Positions 39,673-49,243 of a stretch of 64,000 nucleotides of DNA are shown one piece after another. The stretch covers positions 3,534,001 to 3,598,000 of the forward strand of contig NZ_AP022583.1 in the NCBI RefSeq assembly GCF_010731635.1, written 5' to 3'. Each line of letters opens with the position of its first letter. Position 1 is the first letter of the stretch. Under the pieces are notes generated by a model. The model made no database searches. It worked only from the letters and a program-made list of their open reading frames with translations, and was not told the DNA's origin. The position numbers were made by a program, and so were the translations under genes. Source of the stretch: Mycobacterium noviomagense. GTDB taxonomy: Bacteria; Actinomycetota; Actinomycetes; Mycobacteriales; Mycobacteriaceae.

Positions 39673-41727
39673 GTGACCGGGCGGCGAGGTCGGATGTTGA
39701 GGCGTGCGGCGCTCGTGCTGGCGGCCGCAGGAGTTGTGGTGGCGTTGGCGCCGTGTGCGGCGGCATCTCCGGAAAGCGACGCCAACGATGCGATCACCGC
39801 GGCATGGCGAGCTGCCGGCGGCGCGGATTCGCGGCTTGGCCCCAAACAAGGCGACGTCTACGCCGTCGGCGACGGCTTCGTTCAGGACTTTGCCGGTGGC
39901 AAAATGTTTTTCACCGCAGCGACCGGGGCCAGATCGCTTTACGGGCCGATCCTCGACAAATACGAATCGCTAGGCGGCCCTGTCGGCAGCGACTTGGGTT
40001 TCCCCACCATCAGCGAGGTACCGGGCCTGGCTGGACCGGACACGTTGGTGAGCACGTTCGCCGCCAGCGACAAGCCGGTGATCTTCTGGTCGGCCGCTCA
40101 TGGCGCGTTCGTGGTACGCGGCGCGATGAACGCCGCTTGGGACAAGCTGGGCAGCTCCGGCGGGGTGCTGGGCGTTCCGGTCAGCGACGAGACGTACAAC
40201 GGTGAGGTTTCCACCCAGTCGTTCACCGGCGGACAGGTGTCGTGGAACCGGCTGACGAAGGTGTTCTCCACGGTCCCGCCTGACTTGGTGCAGCAGCTGA
40301 CCGGCCTCCAGGTGCCCATCGACCCCACCGCGGCGATCAACACGGCCTGGCGCTCGGCCGGCGGCGCCGCCGGTCCCCTCGGCGCCAAACAGGGCGGCCA
40401 ATACCCCGTCGGCAACAACGCAATTGCGCAGAAGTTCGCGGGCGGCAAGGTCTTCTTCAGCCCGGCCACCGGAGCTAACGCGGTGGAGAGCGACATCCTG
40501 GCCAAATACGAATCACTCGGCGGGGCCGGCAGCGACCTGGGTCTTCCGACGGCCAACGAAACCGACGGCGCCATCAAGCCGACAAGTCGCGTCAGCACAT
40601 TTTCCGCGTCCGACAAGCCGGTTATTTTCTGGACGCCTGCTCACGGTGCATTCGTGGTCCGCGGGGCCATGAAGGCGGCGTGGGACAAGCTGGGCGGCGC
40701 GAAAGGCACGCTCGGCGCACCGGTGGGTGACCAAGCGGTCGACGGCGACGTGGTGTCCCAGAAATTCACGGGCGGCAAGGTCTCCTGGAACCGGGCCAAG
40801 AACGTCTTTACCACCGAGCCGCCCAACTTGGCGTCGTCGCTGGCCGGGCTGCACGTGCCGGGCCAGACGCAGCCGAGCCGACCGGCGGCGCCCGCGGGCG
40901 CCGCACGGACGTGGCATTGGTGGTGGCTTTTGGTGGCCATCCCCGTGCTGCTCCTGGTTGGTCTGCTGGCCTTGGCGACGCTGTGGGCGCGGCGACGCCG
41001 CATGGAGGCTCGCCGCGCTGCCGCCCGCAGACATCGCGACGCCCGGGCCGCGAGGGCCTACGAGCCCGTTGCGAGCACCGACGACCGCTGGTCAGCCGAC
41101 GCCGACCGCGACGTCGGCTCGTCGGAGTTTGCCGCCGGCTATCCGGAGGCGCCGGAGCGCAGGCCGGCGACGGCCCCACCGGATGAACACGCGGCGCCCG
41201 AGAGCTGGAGGCCGACGGCAGAGCAGGCGGAGGCTGGCTTGGTTGGCGCCGAGCATGCGGGCGCTGAGCCGTCCGACCTCGACGAGGATATCGGCGTCGA
41301 GGACCCGGACAAGGTCGACACCGCCCCGACCCGCATCCCGTCGGAAGCCGAGCTCAGCGCGCAACCCGCGGTCATCCCAGAACCCGAGGCCGGACCAGAA
41401 CCCGAGCCCGGACCAGAACCTGAGGTCAGACCAGAACCCGAGGTCACACCACAACCCGCGGTGAGAACCGGGCGGCATGCGGCGGTGGAGACCGCAGAGG
41501 ACGAGGACGTGCTGGCGGTGCCGGCAGCAGTCAGCGCCGTGACGCCGGCCATCCACCTTCCCCTCGAGGACCCCCGCGAGGCGCCGGAGGGCTACCCGGT
41601 CAAAGGCAACGCCAGCTTCGGCCTGTACTACACACCGGACAGCGCCCTCTACGACGACGCGTTCGCCGAAATCTGGTTCGCCAGTGAGGAAATCGCGCGC
41701 GCGAACGGCTTCACGAAGGCCGATTAG
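39673..41727 (+). CDS. LGFP-repeat cell-envelope transmembrane protein (Rv2721c type)
   Basis: A 684-residue protein: signal peptide (TGRRGRMLRRAALVLAAAGVVVALAPCAAA), two large blocks of LGFP-type repeats (about 35-210 and 215-400; cell-wall-binding modules), one membrane helix (about 420-442), then an Arg-rich and acidic cytoplasmic tail with a Pro-Glu repeat, and a conserved C-terminal module ending YYTPDSALYDDAFAEIWFASEEIA. I prefer GTG 39673, which has GGGAGG 5 nt upstream and begins right at the signal peptide; ATG 39631 adds 14 polar residues. It likely links envelope to cytoplasm; exact role unknown. Confidence 0.85.
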   Translation: MTGRRGRMLRRAALVLAAAGVVVALAPCAAASPESDANDAITAAWRAAGGADSRLGPKQGDVYAVGDGFVQDFAGGKMFFTAATGARSLYGPILDKYESLGGPVGSDLGFPTISEVPGLAGPDTLVSTFAASDKPVIFWSAAHGAFVVRGAMNAAWDKLGSSGGVLGVPVSDETYNGEVSTQSFTGGQVSWNRLTKVFSTVPPDLVQQLTGLQVPIDPTAAINTAWRSAGGAAGPLGAKQGGQYPVGNNAIAQKFAGGKVFFSPATGANAVESDILAKYESLGGAGSDLGLPTANETDGAIKPTSRVSTFSASDKPVIFWTPAHGAFVVRGAMKAAWDKLGGAKGTLGAPVGDQAVDGDVVSQKFTGGKVSWNRAKNVFTTEPPNLASSLAGLHVPGQTQPSRPAAPAGAARTWHWWWLLVAIPVLLLVGLLALATLWARRRRMEARRAAARRHRDARAARAYEPVASTDDRWSADADRDVGSSEFAAGYPEAPERRPATAPPDEHAAPESWRPTAEQAEAGLVGAEHAGAEPSDLDEDIGVEDPDKVDTAPTRIPSEAELSAQPAVIPEPEAGPEPEPGPEPEVRPEPEVTPQPAVRTGRHAAVETAEDEDVLAVPAAVSAVTPAIHLPLEDPREAPEGYPVKGNASFGLYYTPDSALYDDAFAEIWFASEEIARANGFTKAD
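41377..41466 (+). repeat. 18-bp tandem repeat, five copies, in the LGFP gene
   Basis: Five consecutive 18-nt units begin at 41377, 41395, 41413, 41431 and 41449, each close to CCAGAACCCGAGGNCGGA and diverging toward the 3' end. They encode the PEPE-x-x-like repeat in the cytoplasmic tail. Units of a multiple of three keep the frame, so copy number could vary between strains. Confidence 0.85.
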
Positions 41728-41758
41728 AAGGCCGATTAGGCGGTCGCAGCGACCCCTG

Positions 41759-42454
41759 TCAGATTTTGCGGATGACGGTGACCACCTTGCCGAGGATCGC
41801 GGCATCGTTGCCCGGGATGGGATCGAATGCCGGGTTGTGCGGCATCAGCCAAACCTGACTGCCAGTGCGCTTGAACGTCTTGACGGTGGCCTCGCCGTCG
41901 ATCATGGCCGCGACGATGTCGCCGTTGTCAGCCACGTTCTGCTGGCGCACCACCACCCAGTCGCCGTCGCAGATGGCGGCGTCGACCATCGAGTCACCAA
42001 CGACTCGCAGCAAGAACAACGCACCCTCACCCACAAGCTCGCGGGGTAACGGGAAGACGTCCTCGACCGCTTCCTCGGCGAGGATCGGACCGCCGGCGGC
42101 GATGCGCCCGAGCACCGGAACGAACGTCGGCTCGGGCAGGGCATCCGACCCCGACACGTCGGTGAGAACCGGTGGCGCGGCGTCGTCGGCTCCGCGGACG
42201 TCGACCGCGCGCGGGCGGTTGGGGTCACGCCGCAGATAGCCTTTGCGCTCGAGCGTGCGCAGCTGATGAGCCACCGACGACGTCGACGTGAGCCCGACTG
42301 CGTCACCGATCTCGCGGATGCTCGGTGGATAGCCGCGGCTGGTGACCGAGGCGCGGATGACTTCCAGGATGGTGCGCTGCCGCTCTGTCAGCGCCGAGTC
42401 CACAGTTTGCATGCGGCGGCCTTGGCCGGTGGGGGTGTCGCTGCTATCGCTCAT
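41759..42454 (-). CDS. lexA: SOS repressor LexA
   Basis: A 231-residue repressor-protease. The winged helix-turn-helix is at about 20-85 ([23 protein letters not shown]), the cleavage site is A120-G121 and the Ser/Lys dyad is S155 and K192. Start ATG 42454. It represses recA, itself and chiZ by the boxes found in this window. Divergent from chiZ across a 220-nt region filled with damage-response sites. Confidence 0.97.
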   Translation of the reverse strand: MSDSSDTPTGQGRRMQTVDSALTERQRTILEVIRASVTSRGYPPSIREIGDAVGLTSTSSVAHQLRTLERKGYLRRDPNRPRAVDVRGADDAAPPVLTDVSGSDALPEPTFVPVLGRIAAGGPILAEEAVEDVFPLPRELVGEGALFLLRVVGDSMVDAAICDGDWVVVRQQNVADNGDIVAAMIDGEATVKTFKRTGSQVWLMPHNPAFDPIPGNDAAILGKVVTVIRKI

Positions 42455-42487
42455 AGCGTTCGAATGTAGCCCCAAATCGTTCGATAC

Positions 42488-42503
42488 TCAAACGTTTGTT
42501 CGA
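42488..42503 (-). promoter_or_regulatory. SOS box of lexA
   Basis: TCAAACGTTTGTTCGA matches TCGAAC-N4-GTTCGA with one mismatch (the third base). It lies 34 nt before the lexA start, fitting autorepression. Confidence 0.85.
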
Positions 42504-42550
42504 GGCGTGTCGCGGCGAGTCGTTCCTGGGCGGAGCAGCGACGGGCGGTT

Positions 42551-42573
42551 TTGTCGGTGGCATCGCCTACCGT
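42551..42573 (+). promoter_or_regulatory. PafBC/RecA-NDp-type promoter of chiZ
   Basis: TTGTCGGTG at 42551-42559, 8 nt, then TACCGT at 42568-42573 match tTGTCRgtg-N8-TAnnnT exactly, on the strand reading into chiZ. It is the same nonamer as at recA. Confidence 0.85.
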
Positions 42574-42612
42574 TTCAACCGCTCGACAACATTTCGATCA
42601 CATGTTCGGAAA

Positions 42613-42650
42613 TCGAACGCACTATCGAATATAGTCGAACATGCGATCGA
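42613..42650 (+). promoter_or_regulatory. Degenerate SOS-like boxes upstream of chiZ
   Basis: TCGAACATGCGATCGA at 42635-42650 differs from the SOS consensus at one position, and TCGAACGCACTATCGA at 42613-42628 at two. Both lie between the chiZ damage promoter and the chiZ start, so LexA could block transcription here. Confidence 0.6.
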
Positions 42651-42674
42651 CCGCCGGCTTGATGGGAGGCACCT

Positions 42675-43139
42675 ATGACGCTCATGCAGACAACGGGACC
42701 GCACGCCGTGCATCGCGGGCAGCCCCTTCGCGCCCGCTGCTGGGGCGGCGAGCGGCGACCTGGCCCGTCACGGCCGCGTGTTGCGCCGCCGCGTTATCGC
42801 GGCACCGGTGTGTGGATGTCCACGGCCCCGCACCGCAGGCGTCCCATCACACCGGCCACGACGGTGGGCCTGGCCCTGCTGGCCGCGCTGATCACCGTCT
42901 GGCTCGGGCTGATTGCGCACGTCGGCGACATGGCCGGCGGACCCGCCGGCGAGCACGGGCCGATGCCTGATCGGCTTGCCGTGGTCAGAGTCGACGCCGG
43001 CGAGACCCTGCCGCACCTGGCCGCCCGGGTGGCGCCCGACGCACCGGTCGGCGAAGTCGCGCAGCGCATCCGCGAGCTCAACGACCTGCAGTCACCGATG
43101 CTGACCGCAGGCCAAACGCTGATCGCGCCGGTCGGCTGA
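42675..43139 (+). CDS. chiZ: LysM-domain cell-division suppressor / cell-wall hydrolase ChiZ
   Basis: A 154-residue membrane-anchored protein: an Arg/Pro-rich cytoplasmic head, one membrane helix (about 60-82) and an extracytoplasmic LysM domain (about 100-154, [20 protein letters not shown] to QTLIAPVG). Rv2719c in M. tuberculosis halts division during DNA damage. ATG 42675 with GGGAGG 6 nt upstream. Divergent to lexA and preceded by both PafBC- and LexA-type sites, so it is damage-induced. Confidence 0.92.
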   Translation: MTLMQTTGPHAVHRGQPLRARCWGGERRPGPSRPRVAPPRYRGTGVWMSTAPHRRRPITPATTVGLALLAALITVWLGLIAHVGDMAGGPAGEHGPMPDRLAVVRVDAGETLPHLAARVAPDAPVGEVAQRIRELNDLQSPMLTAGQTLIAPVG

Positions 43140-43163
43140 CGGCACCGCCGTGCAGCGCGAAAA

Positions 43164-43198
43164 CGCTGCCTGCCCAACGACCCTCGCCGCAGGCAGCG
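43164..43198 (+). terminator. Hairpin after chiZ, before nrdR
   Basis: A perfect 10-bp stem, CGCTGCCTGC at 43164-43173 with GCAGGCAGCG at 43189-43198, and a 15-nt loop. No U-tract follows, as usual in mycobacteria. It could end chiZ transcription or shape the nrdR leader. Confidence 0.5.
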
Positions 43199-43293
43199 CT
43201 GAACGCCCGTCCGCCCCGGCATTCGCGCTTCCGACGTGCACACAGGTACTCTCGGAGTGGTCCGAGGTACGCCGGCGGGACGAAGGAGCGGTC

Positions 43294-43758
43294 ATGCACT
43301 GTCCGTTCTGCCGCCATCCCGATTCCCGGGTGGTCGATTCCCGCGAAACCGACGAAGGCCAAGCGATTCGCCGCCGTAGGTCGTGCCCGGAATGCGGGCG
43401 GCGATTCACCACCGTGGAGACGGCGGTGCTGGCCGTAGTCAAGCGCAGCGGCGTCACCGAACCCTTCAGCCGGGAAAAGGTCATCAGCGGGGTGCGTCGG
43501 GCCTGCCAGGGCCGCCAGGTCGACGACGACGCGCTGAACCTGTTGGCCCAGCAGGTCGAAGACACTGTGCGCGCGAAGGGGTCGCCCGAGGTGCCCAGTC
43601 ACGAAGTCGGGCTGGCGATCCTCGGGCCACTGCGAGAACTCGACGAGGTGGCATACCTGCGTTTCGCGTCGGTGTACCGGTCGTTCTCTTCGGCAGATGA
43701 TTTCGAGCGGGAGATCGAGGCGCTGCGGGCGCACCGCAAGGTGTCCGCACCGAATTGA
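43294..43758 (+). CDS. nrdR: Transcriptional repressor NrdR
   Basis: A 154-residue repressor of ribonucleotide reductase genes. The N-terminal zinc ribbon has CPFC and CPEC (residues 3-6 and 31-34), followed by the ATP-cone domain (about 49-139) with VVKRSG and FSREKV. It binds NrdR boxes when dATP is high. ATG 43294 after GAAGGAG. Confidence 0.97.
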   Translation: MHCPFCRHPDSRVVDSRETDEGQAIRRRRSCPECGRRFTTVETAVLAVVKRSGVTEPFSREKVISGVRRACQGRQVDDDALNLLAQQVEDTVRAKGSPEVPSHEVGLAILGPLRELDEVAYLRFASVYRSFSSADDFEREIEALRAHRKVSAPN

Positions 43759-43804
43759 GCGGGCGTTGAAAAGGCCGTCGCACGGTCGCCGTTAGGCTTG
43801 CGGC

Positions 43805-44290
43805 ATGCCTGCCGAACTGCACCCTGATCTTGAAGCGTTGGCGCCGCTGCTGGGTACCTGGGCGGGTCGAGGCTCTGGCAAGTACCCGACCATCGAACCG
43901 TTCGAGTATCTCGAAGAGGTCGTGTTCTCCCATGTCGGCAAGCCTTTCCTGATCTACGGGCAGAAGACCAAGGCGCCTGCCGACGGCAAGCCGCTGCATG
44001 CCGAAACCGGTTATCTGCGGGTGCCGCAGCCGGGTCGGGTCGAGCTGGTGCTGGCCCATCCGAGTGGTATCACCGAAATCGAGGTGGGCACATACTCGAC
44101 GAGCGGTGACCGCATCGACATCGAGCTGGCGTCGTCAGCGATCGGGCTGACCCCGAGCGCCAAAGAGGTCACCGCCCTTGACCGCCGGTTCCGTATCAGC
44201 GGCGACGAGCTGTCGTATTCGTTGCGGATGGGCGCGGTCGGACAGCCGGTGCAGGATCACTTGGCCGCGGTGTTGCGCCGGACGAGCTGA
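43805..44290 (+). CDS. Nitrobindin-like heme-binding beta-barrel protein
   Basis: A 161-residue ten-stranded barrel protein of the nitrobindin family (Rv2717c). The GxWxGxG signature is at 17-23 and the proximal heme histidine is probably H152 near the C-terminus. Members bind ferric heme, NO and peroxynitrite, so nitrosative-stress defence is likely. Start ATG 43805. Convergent with the PhzF-like gene, 13 nt apart. Confidence 0.93.
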   Translation: MPAELHPDLEALAPLLGTWAGRGSGKYPTIEPFEYLEEVVFSHVGKPFLIYGQKTKAPADGKPLHAETGYLRVPQPGRVELVLAHPSGITEIEVGTYSTSGDRIDIELASSAIGLTPSAKEVTALDRRFRISGDELSYSLRMGAVGQPVQDHLAAVLRRTS

Positions 44291-44303
44291 ACCGGCGCCG
44301 CGT

Positions 44304-44990
44304 TCACACGATGTACATGACGCCGTCGCTGACGACCCGGCCGAAAACCTGAACCCAGCCTTCCGGATTCCAGGTGGTCTGGATGACCGAGCCCTTGCCC
44401 TGGGTGATGGTGAGGTCGCGGCTGAGGTAATCGGTGATCCGCACAGCCGCCGAACCGGTCGCTTCGTCTTCGGGCACACCCAGATTGCCGGCGAACATCC
44501 GGGCCCGCAGCAGTCCCGCCGACCGGTCGGTCCAGGTCCACAGGTAGTGCGCGACATCGTCGGGATAGTCAGCGGGGTCGGCGGCGGCCAGCTCGTCGAG
44601 CGAATCCAGCTCGTAGATCGCGAATTCCGGCGCCCATTCGGAGCGGGCGCTGATCGCGGTGAGTTCCCCGTGATAGCTGACCTGCACGATGCCGGCCGGC
44701 ACCTGCAGGGTGCGAATCGGCGTGCCCTGCTCGCGCAGCCACCAGGATGCGCCCACGGTCGGGTGGCCGGCGAAGGGAACCTCCGTCTGCGGCGTGTAGA
44801 TGCGCGCGTGCGCCGTAGTCGCGCCTGGCGCCGGTGGGTCGACGAAAATTGTTTCGCTGTAACCCAATTGCCGTGCCAGGCTTTGCCGACGTGGCGGCGC
44901 TACGCTGCTGGCAGCGATGACGCCCAGCGGATTGCCGAAGTTGCCCTGGGCGTCGGGGAAAACGCGGAGCACCGTGATGTCGATGGCCAT
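44304..44990 (-). CDS. PhzF-family isomerase-like protein
   Basis: A 228-residue protein of the PhzF/diaminopimelate-epimerase-like fold (Rv2716). N-terminal [15 protein letters not shown], then YSETIFV with the catalytic Glu region, [11 protein letters not shown] and [10 protein letters not shown] are typical. The substrate is unknown. ATG 44990. Likely transcribed after the upstream hydrolase and PAC2 genes, which read the same way. Confidence 0.9.
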   Translation of the reverse strand: MAIDITVLRVFPDAQGNFGNPLGVIAASSVAPPRRQSLARQLGYSETIFVDPPAPGATTAHARIYTPQTEVPFAGHPTVGASWWLREQGTPIRTLQVPAGIVQVSYHGELTAISARSEWAPEFAIYELDSLDELAAADPADYPDDVAHYLWTWTDRSAGLLRARMFAGNLGVPEDEATGSAAVRITDYLSRDLTITQGKGSVIQTTWNPEGWVQVFGRVVSDGVMYIV

Positions 44991-45024
44991 GCGCCCGACT
45001 GTACGACGCAGTGCTCGCGGAAGA

Positions 45025-46047
45025 TCAGGTGGCGCTTCGCTCGTCGGAACCCATGGCGCTAAGCACCGCCACGCGGGTGTCGACCGAGCCGGAGACCGAA
45101 CGCTCACCGCCGCCGGTTCGCAGCAATTCGCGAAGCAACTCCTGGTCGTATTCGGCCGGTTCGGTGGTGTCGATGAAGCGTTCGACAACTTCGATGAAGC
45201 GGTCGGGATCGTCGTGAAATGGGAAGTGTCCGGAGTTTTCGAAAATCTCGAGCTGGGAGCCAGGCATCGCCGCATGCGCCATCCACGCATGACTGACCGG
45301 CACAACCACGTCGCCTGTGCCCCAAATAAGTTGTACGGGAACGGATTTCGTCAAATAACATCGGTCCAGCATGGTCACCATCTGGCCGCGCCAGTCCACC
45401 ACCGCGCGCAACGTCCGGGTGAACGCCGATGACGCCATCGGCTCGGGCAGGTCAGCCAGTATCCGCAGCACGTCCGGAAGGTCGCGGCCCAGGGCGGTCG
45501 ATCCCAACAGCCGGCCCGTGGCGCGTCCGGCAATCTGCAGCGTCGGCAGCACCAGCGGCAACCGCAGCAACGCCAGAGCTTCGCCGCCCAGCGGCAACGA
45601 CGCGCAGCGCAACACGATGTTGACGTCTTTGGTGACGCCGCCGGTGGCGACCAGGACGAGCCGGTCGACCAATTGCGGGAACTGGTAAGCGAATTGCATC
45701 GCCACCCCGCCGCCGAGCGAATGGCCCACCACCGTGACCCGGTCGATGTCCAGCACGCTCAGCAGATCGCGCATCCCGTTGGCATACGCCGCCACCGAGT
45801 AGTCGGCCCGCGGTTTGTCCGACTGGCCGTGGCCGAGCAGATCGGGCGCAATCACGGTGAAACGTTGTGCGAGCTTGGCTTGCACGGTTTCCCATGTGGT
45901 GGAGTTGTCCGCGATGCCGTGAATCAGCAAGATCGCCGGCCCCGAGCCGGCGATCCGGAAAGCGCGTCGATAGCCGTGGATGGTGCGAAACTGCAGTGTC
46001 GGCGTCACCTCGCGCACCGGCCGCAGGTTGGGCTTTCGCTTGCTCAT
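45025..46047 (-). CDS. Alpha/beta hydrolase (Rv2715 type)
   Basis: A 340-residue alpha/beta-fold hydrolase with oxyanion HGIADN, nucleophile elbow GHSLGG (Ser), acid in the WGTGDVVVP region and His in [12 protein letters not shown] basic N-terminal leader without a signal peptide. Probably an esterase or lipase-like enzyme; substrate not determinable. Start ATG 46047; the PAC2 gene lies 35 nt upstream in the same direction. Confidence 0.9.
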   Translation of the reverse strand: MSKRKPNLRPVREVTPTLQFRTIHGYRRAFRIAGSGPAILLIHGIADNSTTWETVQAKLAQRFTVIAPDLLGHGQSDKPRADYSVAAYANGMRDLLSVLDIDRVTVVGHSLGGGVAMQFAYQFPQLVDRLVLVATGGVTKDVNIVLRCASLPLGGEALALLRLPLVLPTLQIAGRATGRLLGSTALGRDLPDVLRILADLPEPMASSAFTRTLRAVVDWRGQMVTMLDRCYLTKSVPVQLIWGTGDVVVPVSHAWMAHAAMPGSQLEIFENSGHFPFHDDPDRFIEVVERFIDTTEPAEYDQELLRELLRTGGGERSVSGSVDTRVAVLSAMGSDERSAT

Positions 46048-46082
46048 GTCGCCAACTCCACTGTCGGGCCGGTCTGAACGCT

Positions 46083-47048
46083 TCAGCTCGGATTGTCGTC
46101 CTTGCGCTTCTTTTCCGCCTGCTGGGCCAAAAACCGCTCGAACTCCGCGCCGAGCTCCTCGCCGCTAGGCAGATCCCCGTCGCGCGTCAGCAGTGACCGG
46201 TTCTCCTGGGCGGCAATGAACGCATCGTACTGGCGCTCCAGGGCCGCCACCACTTGAGCCACCTCCGGGCTGGCCTCGACCTGTTCGTCGATCTTTGCCC
46301 GGATGTCGGCTGCTGCTTCGGTCAGCGCTGTCAGCGGAAAGTCCAGTGCAGCCGCCTTGGCCATCTGCTCCAGCAGCGCCTGCGCGGCGGCCGGATAGTC
46401 GGTTTGGGCCAGATAGTGCGGGACGTGCACGGTGAACCCGACGACCTCGTGGCCGTGCTGGGCCATCCGGTACTCGAGCAGGTTGGACGCGCTGCCGGGC
46501 ACTTGGACTTCGGCGATCCACGGGGTGAAGTCGGCGATGAGCTCGCGGTTGTTGGAATGTGCGGTCATCGTGATCGGTCGGGTGTGCGGAACAGCCATCG
46601 GGATCGTGCCCAAACCGATGGTCTGACGTACGCCGAGCCGCTCGGCGAGCAGGCGCACCGCGGTGACGAAACGCTCCCACTTCAGGTCCGGCTCCATGCC
46701 GGCCAGCAGCAGAAACGGCGTCCCGACGCTGTCGTGCAGCGCATACAGGCTCAGCTCCGGGTCCTCGTAGTGGGTGAAGTGGTCGGTCTTGAACGTCATC
46801 AACGGTCGGCGCGAGCGATAGTCCAAAAGCTCGTCGATCGCGAACGACGCCACCAATTCGAAGTCCAGCGAATTCTTGAGGTGGGCCGCAGCCAGCCGGA
46901 TTGCATGACCGGCGTCGGAGAAGCCCTCCAACGCGTGCACCAAGACCGGGCCTCGGCCGTCAGGCGACGACAACTGCGGCGCGGGGAACTCAAGCTCGTA
47001 CATCCCCGCCTGCTCAGGGTGGTAGGGCTGCTTTCGTTCGTCGGCCAT
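46083..47048 (-). CDS. PAC2-family protein (Rv2714 type)
   Basis: A 321-residue protein of the PAC2 superfamily, related to proteasome-assembly chaperones and actinobacterial homologues of unknown function. N-terminal LVHALEGFSDAGHA and the GLGTIPMAVPHTRP segment are characteristic, and a C-terminal helical tail (about 235-321) ends in a charged coiled coil. ATG 47048. First of three genes in the same direction with the hydrolase and PhzF gene. Confidence 0.88.
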   Translation of the reverse strand: MADERKQPYHPEQAGMYELEFPAPQLSSPDGRGPVLVHALEGFSDAGHAIRLAAAHLKNSLDFELVASFAIDELLDYRSRRPLMTFKTDHFTHYEDPELSLYALHDSVGTPFLLLAGMEPDLKWERFVTAVRLLAERLGVRQTIGLGTIPMAVPHTRPITMTAHSNNRELIADFTPWIAEVQVPGSASNLLEYRMAQHGHEVVGFTVHVPHYLAQTDYPAAAQALLEQMAKAAALDFPLTALTEAAADIRAKIDEQVEASPEVAQVVAALERQYDAFIAAQENRSLLTRDGDLPSGEELGAEFERFLAQQAEKKRKDDNPS

Positions 47049-47219
47049 CGTTGTGCCTCCTCGTCACGACCCTATGCCGCGCCACGTCACTAGTTTCCCT
47101 CACAGCGACAGGTGCCAAAAAGTTGATCCGGCTCACTAGTTAGCCCGCCTGTACGTTTCGAAACACGGGAGCCGGGGGACCGCATTCCGCTCGCGGTCAC
47201 CGGCCCGACCGTCAGGCGT

Positions 47220-47244
47220 AGCCCGGGCGCCCTAGCGCCGGGCT
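47220..47244 (+). other. GC-rich hairpin in the protease leader
   Basis: AGCCCGG (47220-47226) pairs with CCGGGCT (47238-47244), extended by CGC/GCG with one bulged G and a 4-nt loop. It ends 18 nt before the protease ATG and could affect translation, or be an operator. Confidence 0.45.
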
Positions 47245-47262
47245 CGTGCATGATGAATATCG

Positions 47263-48060
47263 ATGCGAGTGATGGCGGCGGTGCTGGGTGTTCCGGTCGG
47301 CTTGGCGTTGCTGGTGTCGGCTTGCGGTCAGCCGGCCCGTCCTGCAGGCACCTCCCGTGCGCACGAGCAGCGCGCCAGCCACACCGTGCCGCAGGTCGTC
47401 GCCGGTCCGGTAGCTCCCGACCCGCGGGTGGGCGCAGTGTTCCTCGGCGGCGGCGACCTGCATACCTGCACGGGCTCGGTGCTGCACTCGAGCGGGGGCG
47501 ATTTGGTGTTGACCGCTGCGCATTGCCTTGGCGGCAATACCCCGCCCACGTTCGTTCCGGGCTTCGCCGGCCAAGCCGCACCAGACGACATCTGGACCGT
47601 CGACGCTGTCTATCTCGACCCGCGCTGGGTCGCGGGGCGAGATCCACACGCCGACTATGCGATTGCCCGGGTGAGCCGGCCCGCCGGCGGTTCGGTCGAA
47701 GCCCAGGCCGGCTCCGGGCTGTCGTTGGGCAACGCACCGGCCCGCGGCAGCCAAGTCCGCGTCATGGCGTACCCCGCCGGTGTGGGCGGCACGCCGATCG
47801 GCTGCCAGGCCGGCACCGGGGTCACCGCCGACGGTTACCCGTCGTTGCCATGCTCCGGGCTGGTCGACGGCACCAGCGGTGCGCCGTGGATCAGCGGTTC
47901 GACGGTCATCGGGGTGATCGGCGGTCTCGATGGCGGCGGATGCGGGGAGGAGCTGTCCTACTCGGCGCCGTTCGATCAGCACGTCGCGCAGTTGCTTGCG
48001 AGGGCGGAGGCGGGCGGCCCCGGTGATGCCGCGGCACCAGACTTCGACGATGGCTGCTAG
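47263..48060 (+). CDS. Secreted trypsin/V8-like serine protease lipoprotein
   Basis: A 265-residue predicted lipoprotein: the signal peptide ends in lipobox LVSAC with C21 as the lipid anchor. The chymotrypsin-fold triad is visible as H87 (TAAHC), D131 (HADYAI) and S205 (GTSGAPW), with paired cysteines around each. It should be an active surface-anchored peptidase. ATG 47263. It lies between the PAC2 gene and the broken sthA, a place without such a gene in M. tuberculosis as I recall. Confidence 0.88.
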   Translation: MRVMAAVLGVPVGLALLVSACGQPARPAGTSRAHEQRASHTVPQVVAGPVAPDPRVGAVFLGGGDLHTCTGSVLHSSGGDLVLTAAHCLGGNTPPTFVPGFAGQAAPDDIWTVDAVYLDPRWVAGRDPHADYAIARVSRPAGGSVEAQAGSGLSLGNAPARGSQVRVMAYPAGVGGTPIGCQAGTGVTADGYPSLPCSGLVDGTSGAPWISGSTVIGVIGGLDGGGCGEELSYSAPFDQHVAQLLARAEAGGPGDAAAPDFDDGC

Positions 48061-48071
48061 ATCACGCCCGG

Positions 48072-49085
48072 CTAGCGGCGGAACTGGTTGAGCGCCCGGA
48101 TTTTGTTGCGCACGTCCAGCGTGGCGACCTTGTAGGCCTCGGAGAACGTCGCCGACGGCGTAGATGTGGTCGACCTTGGTCCGAAACTGGTCGTCGACGA
48201 AGATGCGTCCGCGGCTGTCGGCTTCCAGGCCGGCGTTGGCCAGGTCGAGGTCGTCGGTCTGGCCTTCGCGTCCCGCCGAATACATCACCGTCTCGGCGGG
48301 AATTTGTTTGCCGCTGGCCAATGTCGTGACCGTGCCGACCGAACCCACATCCACAGCCGTCACCTCTTCGCCGAACCGGAACGTCACGGCGAGGTCGCGC
48401 AAGTGGAACCGCGGGGCCTCGACGATTTCGGGATCGCAGAATTCCAGCATTGTTTCCCGCTTTTCGACGATGGTCACCTTGGTGCCCAGCGCGGCGAACA
48501 TCGACGCGTACTCGACGCCGATCACGCCGGCGCCCACGACGACCATCGACGAGGGGATCGATTTGAGATCGAGGATGCCGTCGGAGTCCAGCACCCGTTC
48601 CTCGTCGAACTCCACGCCGGCGGGCCGCGCCGGCCGGGTGCCGGTGGCGACGATGATGTAGTTGCCGCTGACCGTGGTTCGCTCTCCGCGAGACTGGTCT
48701 TCGACCAGCACGGTCTGCGGGTCGACGAACCGGGCGTGGCCGATGAATAGATCAATCCGGTTGCGCATCAACTGGTTCGGATCACATCGGCTTGCTTGCC
48801 GATGACATGCTGGGTGCGGTCGAGCAAGTCGGCCGGCGTGATTTTGTCCTTGACCCGGTAGCTCGCGCCGTACAGTTCGCGTCGGCTCATGCCGGTGAGG
48901 TAGAGCACCGCCTCGCGCAACGTCTTTGACGGAATCGTGCCGGTGTTGACGCAGACCCCGCCGAGCACTCGGCCGCGTTCGACGACCGCCACCGTCTTGC
49001 CGAGCTTGGCAGCGGCGATTGCGGCCTTCTGCCCGCCCGGTCCCGACCCGAGGACGACGACGTCGTATTCCAGCATCGAACCCAT
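48072..49085 (-). pseudogene. sthA: Broken soluble pyridine nucleotide transhydrogenase gene
   Basis: The family is a 468-residue FAD flavoprotein moving hydride between NADH and NADPH. Here the N-terminal 110 or so residues are read from ATG 49085 ([28 protein letters not shown] with the redox-type motif) to VIR, then a 1-nt loss near 48775-48779 shifts frame. The second frame continues to [10 protein letters not shown], and after a junction near 48145-48153 the true C-terminus (FSEAYK ... RALNQFRR) appears in another frame. About 130 codons, including the dimerisation half, are missing. Two independent lesions make it a pseudogene. The junction shares a short GACGT with both expected flanks. 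Confidence 0.88.
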
Positions 49086-49243
49086 GAGTAGACATCTACG
49101 CCGGTTCGGCATTTCCTGCAGCCCGAACAGTCATCAGCGCCGCGCGACCGCACGACACACAGTCGCGATTTCGTCCACAACCGCGCCGCTGGGTGAGGTC
49201 GCCGGCGTGCCGGTTGACGGTGATGGTTGCCAGCGTGTGGCTC

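Noticed and set aside
47212..49095. Single 627-residue minus-strand protein across the sthA and protease region
   Set aside because: Only the 48150-48775 part is sthA sequence. The rest is antisense to the protease gene or out of frame, caused by the lesions in sthA.
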